Part shown: in pieces, positions 16,648-25,685 of the stretch | Position numbering within the stretch: the first letter of the stretch is position 1 | Layout of the letters: every line of letters begins with the position of its first letter | Assembly: GCF_002242805.1 (NCBI RefSeq) | Contig: NZ_MCGQ01000026.1 | Coordinates: 1-64,000, forward strand | DNA: 64,000 nt | Direction: 5' to 3' | DNA from: Streptomyces diastatochromogenes | GTDB lineage: Bacteria; Actinomycetota; Actinomycetes; Streptomycetales; Streptomycetaceae | Notes under the pieces: model-generated | What the model saw: the letters and a program-made list of their open reading frames with translations, nothing else | Told to the model about the DNA's origin: nothing | Database searches by the model: none | Translations under genes and position numbers: made by a program

Positions 16648-16693
16648 GGGCCGGGGCCGCTGCACCGTCTGAAGGGTGCAGCGGCCCCGGCCC
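16648..16693. terminator. Bidirectional terminator between aspS paralogue and JmjC operon
   Basis: A perfect 19-bp inverted repeat (arms 16648-16666 and 16675-16693, loop 16667-16674; arm begins GGGCCGGGGCCGCTGCACC). It lies between two convergent stop codons 62 bp apart. There is no U-run, as is usual in Streptomyces. Confidence 0.85.
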
Positions 16694-16699
16694 GGTCGG

Positions 16700-17485
16700 T
16701 TAGTAGCGAACGTTGCGCAGATCGAGCTTCCACGCCTCGTCGGGGTGCTGGTCCCAGTAGGAGCGGAGTGCCAATTCGCGGTCTGCGAAGCGGCCCTGGT
16801 GGCACAGGCCGCCGTGAGAGAGGGTGACGCTCATCGCGAGCGGGGACTCGGTCGTCACCCAGTGCGGGGTCAGGGCGTGGCTCCACAGCCGGTCACCGGG
16901 CCGCATGCGTACCGACTGGCGGTCCGCCGGGCGGTGTTCGGGCGGTTCCTCTGCGGTGGTCTCGCCCACCACAGCGGCTTCAGCTGTGAGGTACTGGTCG
17001 GGGTCCTTGTAGCTGTGGAAGGTCTTGGTGCCCTCGATCTGCCACACGAGGCCGTGTGAGTTGTCGTTGTGGTACGTCGATGATGCGCCGCCAGTCGAGA
17101 TGAACAGCAGCGGTGCGCACCGTTGCCAGGTGAACCCCCAGCTCGACAGCCGGGTTCGCCAGGGGATCATGACCTGCTCTTGGAATCCGCTGAGGAGCCC
17201 GCTGTAGAAGCGGGTGAGGTTGAAGTGGACGAGTCGGAACATCCAGGTGGCGACCTCCTCGATCGGGGCTGTGCGGAAGGCCGACGTGCGGTCCATGCGT
17301 ACGGACCAGTCCTCGTCCCCGAGGATGGTGAAGCGCACTTCCTCGTCCTGTCGGACGGCGTCGAGGACGTCAAGGGCGGGCGGAAAAGTGAAGCCGGCCG
17401 CCGTGAGGACGCTGCTGACGCGCAGGTTAGGAGGGGTCCGCCACCGTTCGACGAACTCTTCCGGTGTGGTGACTGGGGTCGTCAT
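16700..17485 (-). CDS. JmjC/cupin-like Fe(II) 2-oxoglutarate oxygenase
   Basis: A 261-aa protein with a cupin-type core. 'TYHNDNSHGLVWQIEGTKTF' supplies H-x-D-like iron ligands followed by the 'WQIEGxK' strand typical of JmjC-like hydroxylases. 'GDRLWSHALTPHWV' supplies the distal His. Bacterial members hydroxylate amino-acid side chains in proteins or peptides. It is the last gene of the operon, 3 bp after the radical SAM gene at 17489-18397, which suggests that it acts on the same substrate. It could hydroxylate Asp, Asn or Arg residues in the 118-aa protein or in a peptide not recognised here. The co-substrate and substrate are inferred. Confidence 0.75.
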   Translation of the reverse strand: MTTPVTTPEEFVERWRTPPNLRVSSVLTAAGFTFPPALDVLDAVRQDEEVRFTILGDEDWSVRMDRTSAFRTAPIEEVATWMFRLVHFNLTRFYSGLLSGFQEQVMIPWRTRLSSWGFTWQRCAPLLFISTGGASSTYHNDNSHGLVWQIEGTKTFHSYKDPDQYLTAEAAVVGETTAEEPPEHRPADRQSVRMRPGDRLWSHALTPHWVTTESPLAMSVTLSHGGLCHQGRFADRELALRSYWDQHPDEAWKLDLRNVRY

Positions 17486-17488
17486 CGT

Positions 17489-18397
17489 CTACTCACAGGT
17501 GTCGTCGGCGCGGCATATGGCCGCGCACTCCGCGGTGGTCCGGTCAAGGGGATCAGCGTGGAGGAAGCTACTGATCTCTGCGCGAGGCGCGCGAACGCTC
17601 ACCCCCGACCTGCTGTAGGGGCAGCGGCGGATCTCGCCGCTTGCGGACACGTACAAGACCGCAGACGCACAGAAGGGCTGCCGCTCCGGATACAGCTGCA
17701 TGGCTCGCAGGGTGGCGAGGTGCTCCTGGAACCGCGGGCTGAGCTGGAAGTAGCGGCCGAGAAGATCGGCGTCCTCTCTCTGCTGGGCCAGGTAGTCGTA
17801 GAAGGTGCGCCCGGCGCGCTGTCGTGCCGTGTCGTCGAGCGCCACCGGGCTGAGCTGGATCTGGACTCCTGACTCGTCGACGTGCTCGTAGATGTTCTGG
17901 CACTCGCGCGCTGTGAGCTTCCAGTACGTGAGGTGGAGAACTCGCACTGACGTGGGGACCTGCTCCAGCGTCGCCATCGCCGATGACACGGACCGGGTGG
18001 TGCGTCCGAGCTCCATGGCGCCGGCGGAGTCGGCGGACACAGTGACGTTCGCGAGCAGGTGCGCGATGTCAGCCAACCGGTCGACGTCGTCAGGGTCTCG
18101 GGCCGAGGTGACGATCGACACGGGAATCCCGAACTGGTGGGCGAGCCGTAAGAGCTGGCGGAGGTCGGGGTGGTGGGTGGGTTCGCCGCCGGTCAGGCAG
18201 ATCGCTTCCACGCCGATCTCCTTCAGTCGCGACAGTGCCCGGGCGTAGGTCGAGATGTCCAGGAAGCCGTGGGCTCGATCGGCTCGGAAACAGAATCCGC
18301 AGGCGATCTTGCAGTGGCCGGCGGTGCTGATGAGCGCGGAGCGGAACCGTTGCCGGGCTGACGTGGGCGGGCTTTCGGGGTGGGCGACGGTGTTCAC
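17489..18397 (-). CDS. Radical SAM enzyme with Cys-rich C-terminus
   Basis: A 302-aa radical SAM protein. The cluster motif 'CKIACGFC' (C-x3-C-x2-C) lies near residue 30 and is followed by 'LTGGEPTHHPDL' and 'VTVSADSAG'. The C-terminus has extra Cys residues ('FCASAVLYVSASGEIRRCPYS' and 'ECAAICRADDTC'), as in SPASM/twitch auxiliary-cluster enzymes that modify peptides. The start is GTG 18397, which overlaps the upstream stop by 4 bp; a longer frame to 18454 only reads the neighbouring gene. The tight coupling to the SPASM enzyme and the JmjC gene points to successive modifications of one substrate. Confidence 0.85.
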   Translation of the reverse strand: MNTVAHPESPPTSARQRFRSALISTAGHCKIACGFCFRADRAHGFLDISTYARALSRLKEIGVEAICLTGGEPTHHPDLRQLLRLAHQFGIPVSIVTSARDPDDVDRLADIAHLLANVTVSADSAGAMELGRTTRSVSSAMATLEQVPTSVRVLHLTYWKLTARECQNIYEHVDESGVQIQLSPVALDDTARQRAGRTFYDYLAQQREDADLLGRYFQLSPRFQEHLATLRAMQLYPERQPFCASAVLYVSASGEIRRCPYSRSGVSVRAPRAEISSFLHADPLDRTTAECAAICRADDTCE

Positions 18398-19695
18398 TGC
18401 ACCCCCGTGCTGTCCCAGACGGCGATCTCCACGGTGCTGGTGTAGAAGTCGCACATCTGCGGGTCCGGTCGGTCTCCACCGATGAGGAGCTGCTCATTGC
18501 GGGAGGGGCCACCGCAGATCGCCAGGGCCGGGCACTGGCCACATTCGGGGATAGGGGCGACCTTCTTGGCGATGCCGCCCAGCAGGTTCGGGTCCGCTCG
18601 CAGCTCGTCGAGGGTGTGCAGGAAGGAGGGTGCGGTGAAGTTGATGTCGCAGAGGCTGACTCGGTTGCCGGGGAGCAGGGCGACGTTCAGCGTCCGGTCG
18701 CTCTGCATGTGGTCGAAGAGCATGGGGCGGCGTCGGTCGAGCGCCTGGAATGCCCGGTCGAGGACGGAGAACATCAACCCGCCACGTCCGAGGGCGACGA
18801 GGCGTGCTTGGTACAGCTCCTCGGCAAGCTCCCTGCCCTTGACCATCCAGCGTCCGCTGGTGGGTATCGGGGTGTTGGCGTAGATGAACTTCAACCCGAG
18901 GTGGTCGATGATCCAGGTGACGGTCTCGGCCAGGCGGCCGATGTTCGCGGGCGTGGGGGTGAGGTTGCAGCCCACATGGATGCCGTCTGTGTCGAGGAGC
19001 CTGCGGACGTTGCGCTGGATGCGGTCGTCAGCCGGTTGCCCGCCGAGGAGGCGCCGGTGCTCGGCGTTGATGGCGGGTGGTCCGTCGATGGAGATTCCGA
19101 CGCCGTATTCATAGCTGGCGAAGTGGTCGATCATGGCGTCGGTGAGACTGGCCCCGTTGGTGACGACTGTTCGGCGGACCCGTTTGACGCCGTACTGTGC
19201 GGCGAGGGAGTCCGCGACGGTGTCCCCGTGCTGCATGAGGTCGAACCGGGTTGTCGGTTCGCCACCGAACCACTGGATGGCTACCTCATCGCGGCCGGCG
19301 TTTGTCTCGAAGAGGTAGGTCAGGCCGTCGGCGATCTCCTGCTCGGTCATGTCCGGCTTGCCGGTGTTGGTCTTGACGAAGCAGTAGCTGCACTTCATGT
19401 TGCAGCGGTCGGTGAGGACGACGCGCAGGCCGCTGATCCGTACGGGAACGGGATCCAGACAGAGTTGGTGGAGCCGGTCACGGAGTGCTTCACGCTGATC
19501 GGCGCGGGGCCTATCGGGAGTGAAGCCGAGCTCGGCGAGAGCTTTGTGTGTCGCGGTCGGGGGAACCGCGGAGAGGTCGGTGACCTCCCCGCGGTCGAGG
19601 TACACACTGTCCAGCGTGACCGGGTCGAGGAGGGCGCCCTCGCCGTCCCGGACGTACTGGACGTACTTCCCCCACAGGAGCTGTGAGGAAGTCAC
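18394..19695 (-). CDS. Radical SAM/SPASM protein
   Basis: A 433-aa enzyme. After an N-terminal region of about 90 residues comes the radical SAM motif 'CNMKCSYC'. 'WFGGEPTTRFDL' and 'ISIDGPPAINAEHRRL' follow, as in anaerobic sulfatase-maturase-like enzymes. The C-terminal SPASM region has 'CDINFT', 'CGQCPALAICGGPSRNEQ' and 'CDFY', the Cys pattern that binds two auxiliary Fe-S clusters. Such enzymes make C-C, C-O or C-S links in ribosomal peptides or modify enzymes. It starts 5 bp after the 118-aa gene and overlaps the next radical SAM gene by 4 bp. The N-terminal part may include a peptide-binding RRE-like segment, which cannot be confirmed by eye. Confidence 0.9.
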   Translation of the reverse strand: MTSSQLLWGKYVQYVRDGEGALLDPVTLDSVYLDRGEVTDLSAVPPTATHKALAELGFTPDRPRADQREALRDRLHQLCLDPVPVRISGLRVVLTDRCNMKCSYCFVKTNTGKPDMTEQEIADGLTYLFETNAGRDEVAIQWFGGEPTTRFDLMQHGDTVADSLAAQYGVKRVRRTVVTNGASLTDAMIDHFASYEYGVGISIDGPPAINAEHRRLLGGQPADDRIQRNVRRLLDTDGIHVGCNLTPTPANIGRLAETVTWIIDHLGLKFIYANTPIPTSGRWMVKGRELAEELYQARLVALGRGGLMFSVLDRAFQALDRRRPMLFDHMQSDRTLNVALLPGNRVSLCDINFTAPSFLHTLDELRADPNLLGGIAKKVAPIPECGQCPALAICGGPSRNEQLLIGGDRPDPQMCDFYTSTVEIAVWDSTGVQ

Positions 19696-19699
19696 GGTG

Positions 19700-20056
19700 T
19701 TACGCGGCTTCCTCTTCGACGATGCCGCGCTCGGCCATGACCTTGCGGACGAGCTCCTCGCCGGCGGCCTGCAGCTGCGCTGAGGCCTCCGGCGAGCCGC
19801 CGTCGGCGAGGACGATCACGCCGGGAAGGGTCGGGTTCGGTGCGATGATGGTGATGCCGGCGGGCTCGGTGCTCACCACCATGATCGCGTCCTTGACCGG
19901 GACCCAGTTCGCCTGGTCCTTCACCGCTTCCAGGATCTCGGTCTGCTTGGCCTGGAAGGCGTCGCGCTCGCCCATCCAGACGCCGGCCTTCTGCTTGGAG
20001 TCGACGACGTCGGCGTAGAGCAGGTGGTCATTCTTGTTCCGACGAGGAGTCGGCAT
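19700..20056 (-). CDS. 118-aa protein, candidate substrate of the radical SAM operon
   Basis: The first gene of the four-gene operon, with a start at ATG 20056 preceded by GGGAGAG. The protein is soluble, Cys-free and acidic at the C-terminus ('VMAERGIVEEEAA'). It has a strand-rich centre ('AIMVVSTEPAGITIIAPN', then 'LPGVIVLADGG') between helices. It looks more like a folded protein than a short RiPP precursor. Its place directly before two radical SAM enzymes and an oxygenase makes it the leading candidate for their substrate or chaperone. The family is not recognised. Confidence 0.6.
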   Translation of the reverse strand: MPTPRRNKNDHLLYADVVDSKQKAGVWMGERDAFQAKQTEILEAVKDQANWVPVKDAIMVVSTEPAGITIIAPNPTLPGVIVLADGGSPEASAQLQAAGEELVRKVMAERGIVEEEAA

Positions 20057-20277
20057 GCTCTCTCCCTTCGAATGCTCTGTTTCTCTCGACGATCGTTGTT
20101 GCTGAGTGCAGAGTCCGGGAGGACTGTGCGGCGAGTAGCTTTCCGCACAATGCGCATCGGGAACATTCCACGGGTGATATCACCGCAGCGATGTGGACTC
20201 GACTGCCGCCCCACTTGGAACTTGGAGGGTGCTGCGGCCCCACGGCAGATGACACTGCCTGCAGAGCAGCAGACTAA

Positions 20278-21142
20278 GACCGTGTCCTACGTGGTGAGGG
20301 TTCGTTGAGCCATGTATGGGGCGGGGTACCTGGAGTTGGATTGTTCCGGACGGGCTGTGGGAGATCGCGAAGCCGCTGATCCCACCGTCGAAGGTGCGGC
20401 CGCAGGGCGGCGGAACGCAGGACACACCTGATGAGACGCTGTTCGCGGCAATCATCTACGTGCTAGTCAGCGGCTGCGCCTGGCGGGCTCTGCCGCCTTG
20501 CTTCGGCATATCGAAGTCGACCGCCCACCGCCGGTTCCTGATCTGGTCGAGAGCCGGCGTCTGGGGGCGGCTGCCCGAAGCCGTGCTGCACCGGCTCGAC
20601 GACGCCGGTCTCATCGACGTCACCCGCGTCGTCCTGGACACCGCGCACGTCCGCGCTAAAAAAGGGGCGAACTCACAGGCCCGAGCCCCGTGGACCGGGG
20701 CAAGCCGGGTTCCAAGATGCACGTCCTGTCGGACGCGAACGGACTGCCCCTCCTCGTCGGCGTCTCGGCCGGCAACGCCCACGACAGCGAAGGGCTGAAG
20801 CCCATGGTCGAGGGTCACCAAACGAGACACGACCCCCACCGCGGTCGCCACTTCAAGCCCCAGCGCCTCCACGCGGACAAAGCCTACGACCGAGCTGACC
20901 TGCGCAAATGGTTACGTGGCAAACGCATCGGAGTACGGATCGCACGCAAAGGCATCGAGTCCAGCGAACGATTGGGCCGCCGCCGCTGGATCATCGAGCG
21001 GACGATGTCCTGGCTGTCCGGCTACCGACGTCTGAGCCCCCGCTACGAACGCGATCCCCGCAACTACCTGGCCTTTCTCGGCCTCGCCGCCGCCATCTGC
21101 TGCTACAAACGACTGGTCCGCCTCACCACGTAGGACACGGTC
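20278..21142 (+). mobile_element. Intact IS5-family insertion sequence, 865 bp
   Basis: The perfect terminal inverted repeats are 22 bp: GACCGTGTCCTACGTGGTG... at 20278-20299, with its complement at 21121-21142. A 3-bp TAA target duplication flanks it (20275-20277 and 21143-21145). It encodes a two-frame transposase. It inserted 221 bp upstream of the 118-aa gene, next to an older IS5 remnant. Confidence 0.9.
20316..21133 (+). CDS. IS5-family transposase, two overlapping frames
   Basis: Frame A (20316-20798) encodes the N-terminal domain ('WRALPPCFGISKSTAHRRF') and the start of the DDE core ('VVLDTAHVRAKKG'). Frame B (to 21133) continues with 'GKPGSKMHVLSDANGLPL', 'HADKAYDRADLRKW', 'RRRWIIERTMSWL' and the C-terminus. 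The join falls in AAAAAAGGGG at 20658-20667, where a -1 shift fuses the frames. Related elements use programmed frameshifting here, but a one-base loss in the G run would look the same. Ends and target duplication are intact, which favours a functional element. Confidence 0.85.
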
Positions 21143-21149
21143 TAAAACG

Positions 21150-21621
21150 TCATTTCACTTGGCCAGGCGGCGGTGGCATGAGCGTCGCGGCAATGGCGGT
21201 GAAGGCGAGGAAGTGTTCCGGCTTGCGTTCGTGGCGCCGGTGCAGACGGCGGCAGCCGGACCAACCAGGACACGGTCTGTTCTACGACCTAGCGCTGCTG
21301 GCCCAAGTGCCGGGGAGACTCAATCCCCTTGCGGGCGAGGAGAGGCCGGATGCCGGGGAAGGCGAGCCATCGGTGCAGGTAGCGGTAGTCGTAGCCCTTG
21401 TCGCCGTGCAGTTTGCCTGGCCGTCGGCGTCGTGGGCCGCGACGGGAGCGTACGGGCGGGATGCCGCGGACCAGCGGGATGAGGGCTTGGTTGTCGTCGA
21501 GGTGGCAGCCGAAATACCGATCGACAGGGGCAGGCTCTGGTGGTCGACGCTGAGGGCCCGAACGCTGACGGAGTCGATCGCGCACCGTGACCAGTACTGA
21601 CGGGTCGATACGCGTCCACAT
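21150..21621 (-). pseudogene. Older IS5-family transposase remnant
   Basis: On the minus strand, 'LHGDKGYDYRYLHRWLAFPGI' and 'RPLLARKGIESPRHLGQQR' are conserved DDE-region blocks. They are followed in another frame by the degraded C-terminus up to about 21160. The N-terminal half is missing and several frameshifts are present. Confidence 0.75.
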
Positions 21622-21944
21622 CGACTACGTCAAACCCGAGGCCACCAAGGGCCGTCAGGTTGCGGACACCGAGTGGCGGCGCGACCCTGAAAGGGAAGTG
21701 CGCGCGGTCCGGTGCACCCGAGGCTGTCGGCCCCAGCGGCGCGTCGCGCCCCGCATTGCAGTACCTGCGTGCAGAGCCAGAAGCAATCTCCTTCCTCGTG
21801 GGGGTACTCACCGGCGGGGTGGACGCCGAAGTCCGATCGCCAGATCACACCGCCATCATCAGTATCGCCTCTCCTTTTACCGCTGATCATGTCCCGCATG
21901 GGCGGAGTCAAACGACTCCTTCAGCCTGGATAGGAGAGAATCAC

Positions 21945-22889
21945 ATGCTCCCGGAGCGGCCGATTCCGGCTCCCTCGGATGCCATTGAGGCGTCAATCGA
22001 GCTACGGAACCACCTGAATGCACGTGAGGCCGGAAAGTACACGACCGGCGTGGGGTTGAAGCAGGCAGGCGGGGAGTTCACCACACAAATCGCCCTCTTC
22101 GTCTACGTCCCCCAGAAGCGACCTCCCAAGGACGTCCTGGAAGGTGAGCTTGTCCCGCCGGAGTTCGGAGGCTACGTCACGGACGTCGTCGAGGCCCGGC
22201 CGACGCTCATCGATGACACCGCGAGGTACGACCCTCTGCGCGGCGGCATTGAGATGTCACGTGAACGCCTTATCCAGGACGGCATCTTCGCGCCGCCGAC
22301 GGGCACGCTGGGAGCACTCGTCACTAGCCGCGTGAACGGCGGCGACGCACAGATACTCACTTGTGCCCATGTGGTGCAGCAGACCGACATCGACGTCTAC
22401 CAGCCTGGTCTGGGGTCCATATCACCAACGACCGACATCGTCGGTACCGTTTCGGCTCTGCGCCGCGAGTTCAATCCGCTGTTCCTCGACTGCGCCGTCA
22501 TTGATCTCAACGGGTCCCGCAGCGGGAAGGCGACTATCGAGGACATCGGTGCGGTGCAGGGTGCTGTAGTCGACGTGCCCTCGATAGGTGAAGTCGTCAA
22601 GAAGCGCGGCAAGCGGACCCTGGTGACCTATGGCTTCGTGGTCAGGCTGATCTCGTCGCCGTTCGTGCCAGCCTACGATCAGATGGAAATCAGTGGTGCG
22701 GTGCCTTTCGTGACCTTGTTCGCAGGTGGGGGGGACTCGGGATCGGTGGTCCTGAATTCCAGCAACCAGGTTCTCGGGCTTCTCTTCGCAATTCCCAGAG
22801 AGGACCTGGGCCCCGGCCTGGGCAGCGGTGGCCTCGCTATGCCAATTTTCGACGTGCAGGAGGCACTTCAGGTCGACATCGCCACGTAG
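21945..22889 (+). CDS. Trypsin-like serine protease, cytoplasmic
   Basis: A 314-aa protein with a chymotrypsin-fold triad: His in 'LTCAHVV', Asp in 'FLDCAVIDL', Ser in 'AGGGDSGSVVLN'. There is no signal peptide. An N-terminal region of about 110 residues ('TTGVGLKQAGGEFTTQIALFVYVPQKRP') precedes the protease domain. ATG 21945 with TAGGAGAG 8 nt upstream is the start; a much longer open frame upstream crosses IS debris. It is the first gene of the giant-protein locus and is matched by a second such protease at 33221. It may process or activate the large proteins (inference). Confidence 0.8.
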   Translation: MLPERPIPAPSDAIEASIELRNHLNAREAGKYTTGVGLKQAGGEFTTQIALFVYVPQKRPPKDVLEGELVPPEFGGYVTDVVEARPTLIDDTARYDPLRGGIEMSRERLIQDGIFAPPTGTLGALVTSRVNGGDAQILTCAHVVQQTDIDVYQPGLGSISPTTDIVGTVSALRREFNPLFLDCAVIDLNGSRSGKATIEDIGAVQGAVVDVPSIGEVVKKRGKRTLVTYGFVVRLISSPFVPAYDQMEISGAVPFVTLFAGGGDSGSVVLNSSNQVLGLLFAIPREDLGPGLGSGGLAMPIFDVQEALQVDIAT

Positions 22890-22940
22890 TACCGCGGCGG
22901 ACTACCGAATCACGTTGGAAGCCCCGAGGAGTTGTCACTG

Positions 22941-25685
22941 ATGTGCGCGGCAGGATCCGTACCCCTGGACTCCGTCACCGTGACGCTGCTGCGCCGCGAC
23001 GACATGGCGGTTATGACCTTTCGTTTCGCCAATGTGTCCCGTGTGGACACCGCGGCCGGGCAGGTGCTGAAGGCCACCGACGCCACGAGGCCGGCGTTGC
23101 TTTTCGTCTCGCTCCCGCCGCAGGCGCTGCTCGAACAGACCACGGTTCCGGGGGACGCGTCATTGAAGAGGGCCGCGCTGTCTGCGGGGAGCGGGATTGT
23201 TTTCCGTCTGCCTGACGGGGCGATGATTCCGTACACGCCGGCGGGCCTGCTGGACTGGACGCGGTTGCAGAACGTTGCGGAGCAGACCTCTCTGGAGTGC
23301 GTGTGGGGACTGACCTTCACGCCAGCGCCCGACCCCCTGACGTGGTCGCATGCTGCAGAGCCGGTGACCGGGCCCGGCGGTGTGACAGGGCTGTGGCACA
23401 CACGTCTGACTGGGGCGCCTCAGCTGCGGTTGCAGCCCGCCGGCCCTGCCCGCCCGACTCAGCCCGTTGACGGACCGCTGACGCTGGTAGAGCGGCAGCA
23501 GATCAAGGACGCCATGGGGCGCAAGCCCCTATCGGCGAAGTCCATGGCCCTGAGTGCGCTGGGGGCTAGCGTCGACCTCACCGGGGACTGGGCTGGGACG
23601 CCCGGCGCCACGGTGCCTTTCTACCACCACAGATCGGTGACGGGCCGAGACAGCTCGGTCCATGTGGTCCTGCGCGGCTTTCTGCTCCCGTTCTGCCTCC
23701 CAGTCCAAGTGACCTCGCACACCGAACGGCGCTTGGACTCTGGTCTAGTCAAGGTCAGCCAGTTGATCGTGATGGGGCCGGTGATGGACTACTTGGGGGT
23801 GACGGGCTGCCCGAACGGAGGCAGGAGCTTCCCCTTCGCCCGGGTCCGGCTGTGCGGCCCGACGGAGATGCAGGTCAGCACCACCGCCGAGCCGCTCCAG
23901 TTCGGGTGCTGGCTGCGTGCGGCCCCGGGCAGCCCCCGGATCAAATTCACCTTCGCCGCCGAGGACGTGCGACAACGCCCTGTCTCGTTCACCAGTGAGC
24001 TCGCCTTTGTACCGGGTGGCCTCACCGCACCCCAGCTGCGCATGACCCTTGACGCGTACGACCAGCAGGCCCGCGACGTCATCGTGCCGGCCTCGGGGCG
24101 TCTCGAGCTGGTAATCCCGCCGGCCAGCACCGACACCAGCGTGGATGTGACGGGGCTGAGCTTTGGGGCCGAGCCGGCAGCCGGCGACCCGGCGGTGCTG
24201 GAAGCCGCGGGCCGGCTCCCCGCTTGGCCTCGTCTGACCGGCCTGACGGCCCGCCTGCCAGCGCTGGATGCGCTGGCCTCACGCAGCGCCGCCGCGCCCA
24301 CCGGGTCTCCAGCGGGGGCAACCGACCCGGCTCGGCTGACCCTGGACGCCAACTACCTGGCAAACGGACTGAACACGGCCAGCAAGGTCTACGCCGCGGT
24401 GCAGCCGCCGGTCGGCGTCGCACCGCCGGTGACCTCTTCGGGCGGCATCGCGGCGCTCGCCCAGAAGGTGTCCGGTCTCTCGGACGCCACAGGGCTCGTG
24501 AGCGGCGATCTGGCGAAGTTCAAGAGCGGCACCTTTGATCCCGACTCCTACTTTCCGCCTCCAGAGTCCGGACTACCGACCAAGCTGCTGGGGTTTCTGG
24601 ATCTCCGGAAGGTCGTGCAGGGGGTGCAGCCGATGTCCACCAGTGACGGCGACACCGTCCCCCGCATCGTCACCGTGCCCGTTCCTCAGGGTGTGCAGAG
24701 CGGTCTCGTCTGGCGCCCCAAGGTGCCACGCAACACCGACCTCTGCAATGGCCTGCTGCACACAGGTGGCGGAGCAGCCCTGGAGCTGCACAACACCATC
24801 CTGGCTCCCCTGGACGGCTCCCAGCCGCAGGTGGACAGCCGAGGCGAACTGCGCGACTTCACCCTGAATTTTCTGAACCGCCTGCTGACCGTACGTTTCG
24901 AGCGGCTTGCGTTCTCCTCCAGGCCCGGCGCGGGCCCGAGCCTGGATGCGAAGGTCGCGGAGGTGCACTTTGGCGGCGATCTGCATTTTCTGGAACGGCT
25001 GCGCGACTACCTGCCCTCACCGGCCAGCGGCCCTAAGGTCAATGTGGCCGCCGACGGCATCGAAGTGGGCTACGTACTGGCCGTGCCTTCGATCGGGGCT
25101 GGCGTCTTCCTGCTACAGAACCTGATGGTCGCGACGACCGTGACGCTGCCTTTCAACGGCGACGCGGTGAAGGCGCGGTTCACGGTCTCGTCACGCGACC
25201 ACCCGTTCCTGGTCACCGTCTCGTTGTTCGGTGGTGGTGGCTTCTTCGCGCTCGCCGTGCAGTCCGACCGGCCCGAACGGTTCGAGCTGGAGGCCCAACT
25301 GGAGTTCGGCGCGGCAGCCTCTCTCAACCTGGGGGTGGCCAGCGGCTCGGTGTGTGTAACCGCAGGCATCTACATCAAAATGAAGGGCAGCCAGGCCCAT
25401 CTCGAAGGGTTTTTGCGGGCGGTCGGGGAACTGGAGGTCCTCGGCATCATCAGCATCTCCGTCGAGTTCTACCTCGGGCTCAGCTACGACACGAATACCA
25501 AGGTGGTCCACGGCCACGCAGAAATCATCGTACGGGTGCGGGTCGCCTTCTTCACCAAGTCGGTGTCGCTCCAGGTGGACCGGGACTTCGGCGGCGGCAG
25601 CGACCCCACCTTCGCCGATGCCTTTCCGACGCCTGAGCCATGGCAGCGGCGTTGTGCCGCCTTCGCGCCCATGGAGGGGACATGA
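22941..25685 (+). CDS. Uncharacterised large protein, 914 aa
   Basis: No family is recognised. The N-terminal half is beta-rich with Pro-rich linkers. The last 250 residues form a run of alternating strands ('GGGGFFALAVQSDRPERFELEAQ', 'EVLGIISISVEFYLGLSY', 'AEIIVRVRVAFFTKSVSLQV'), like a beta-sheet scaffold or groove. There is no signal peptide or membrane helix. GAGGAG at 22926-22930 sets ATG 22941 as the start; a TTG 9 bp earlier is too close. It overlaps the 1316-aa gene by 4 bp (ATGA), so the two proteins are made together and probably form a complex. Confidence 0.7.
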   Translation: MCAAGSVPLDSVTVTLLRRDDMAVMTFRFANVSRVDTAAGQVLKATDATRPALLFVSLPPQALLEQTTVPGDASLKRAALSAGSGIVFRLPDGAMIPYTPAGLLDWTRLQNVAEQTSLECVWGLTFTPAPDPLTWSHAAEPVTGPGGVTGLWHTRLTGAPQLRLQPAGPARPTQPVDGPLTLVERQQIKDAMGRKPLSAKSMALSALGASVDLTGDWAGTPGATVPFYHHRSVTGRDSSVHVVLRGFLLPFCLPVQVTSHTERRLDSGLVKVSQLIVMGPVMDYLGVTGCPNGGRSFPFARVRLCGPTEMQVSTTAEPLQFGCWLRAAPGSPRIKFTFAAEDVRQRPVSFTSELAFVPGGLTAPQLRMTLDAYDQQARDVIVPASGRLELVIPPASTDTSVDVTGLSFGAEPAAGDPAVLEAAGRLPAWPRLTGLTARLPALDALASRSAAAPTGSPAGATDPARLTLDANYLANGLNTASKVYAAVQPPVGVAPPVTSSGGIAALAQKVSGLSDATGLVSGDLAKFKSGTFDPDSYFPPPESGLPTKLLGFLDLRKVVQGVQPMSTSDGDTVPRIVTVPVPQGVQSGLVWRPKVPRNTDLCNGLLHTGGGAALELHNTILAPLDGSQPQVDSRGELRDFTLNFLNRLLTVRFERLAFSSRPGAGPSLDAKVAEVHFGGDLHFLERLRDYLPSPASGPKVNVAADGIEVGYVLAVPSIGAGVFLLQNLMVATTVTLPFNGDAVKARFTVSSRDHPFLVTVSLFGGGGFFALAVQSDRPERFELEAQLEFGAAASLNLGVASGSVCVTAGIYIKMKGSQAHLEGFLRAVGELEVLGIISISVEFYLGLSYDTNTKVVHGHAEIIVRVRVAFFTKSVSLQVDRDFGGGSDPTFADAFPTPEPWQRRCAAFAPMEGT

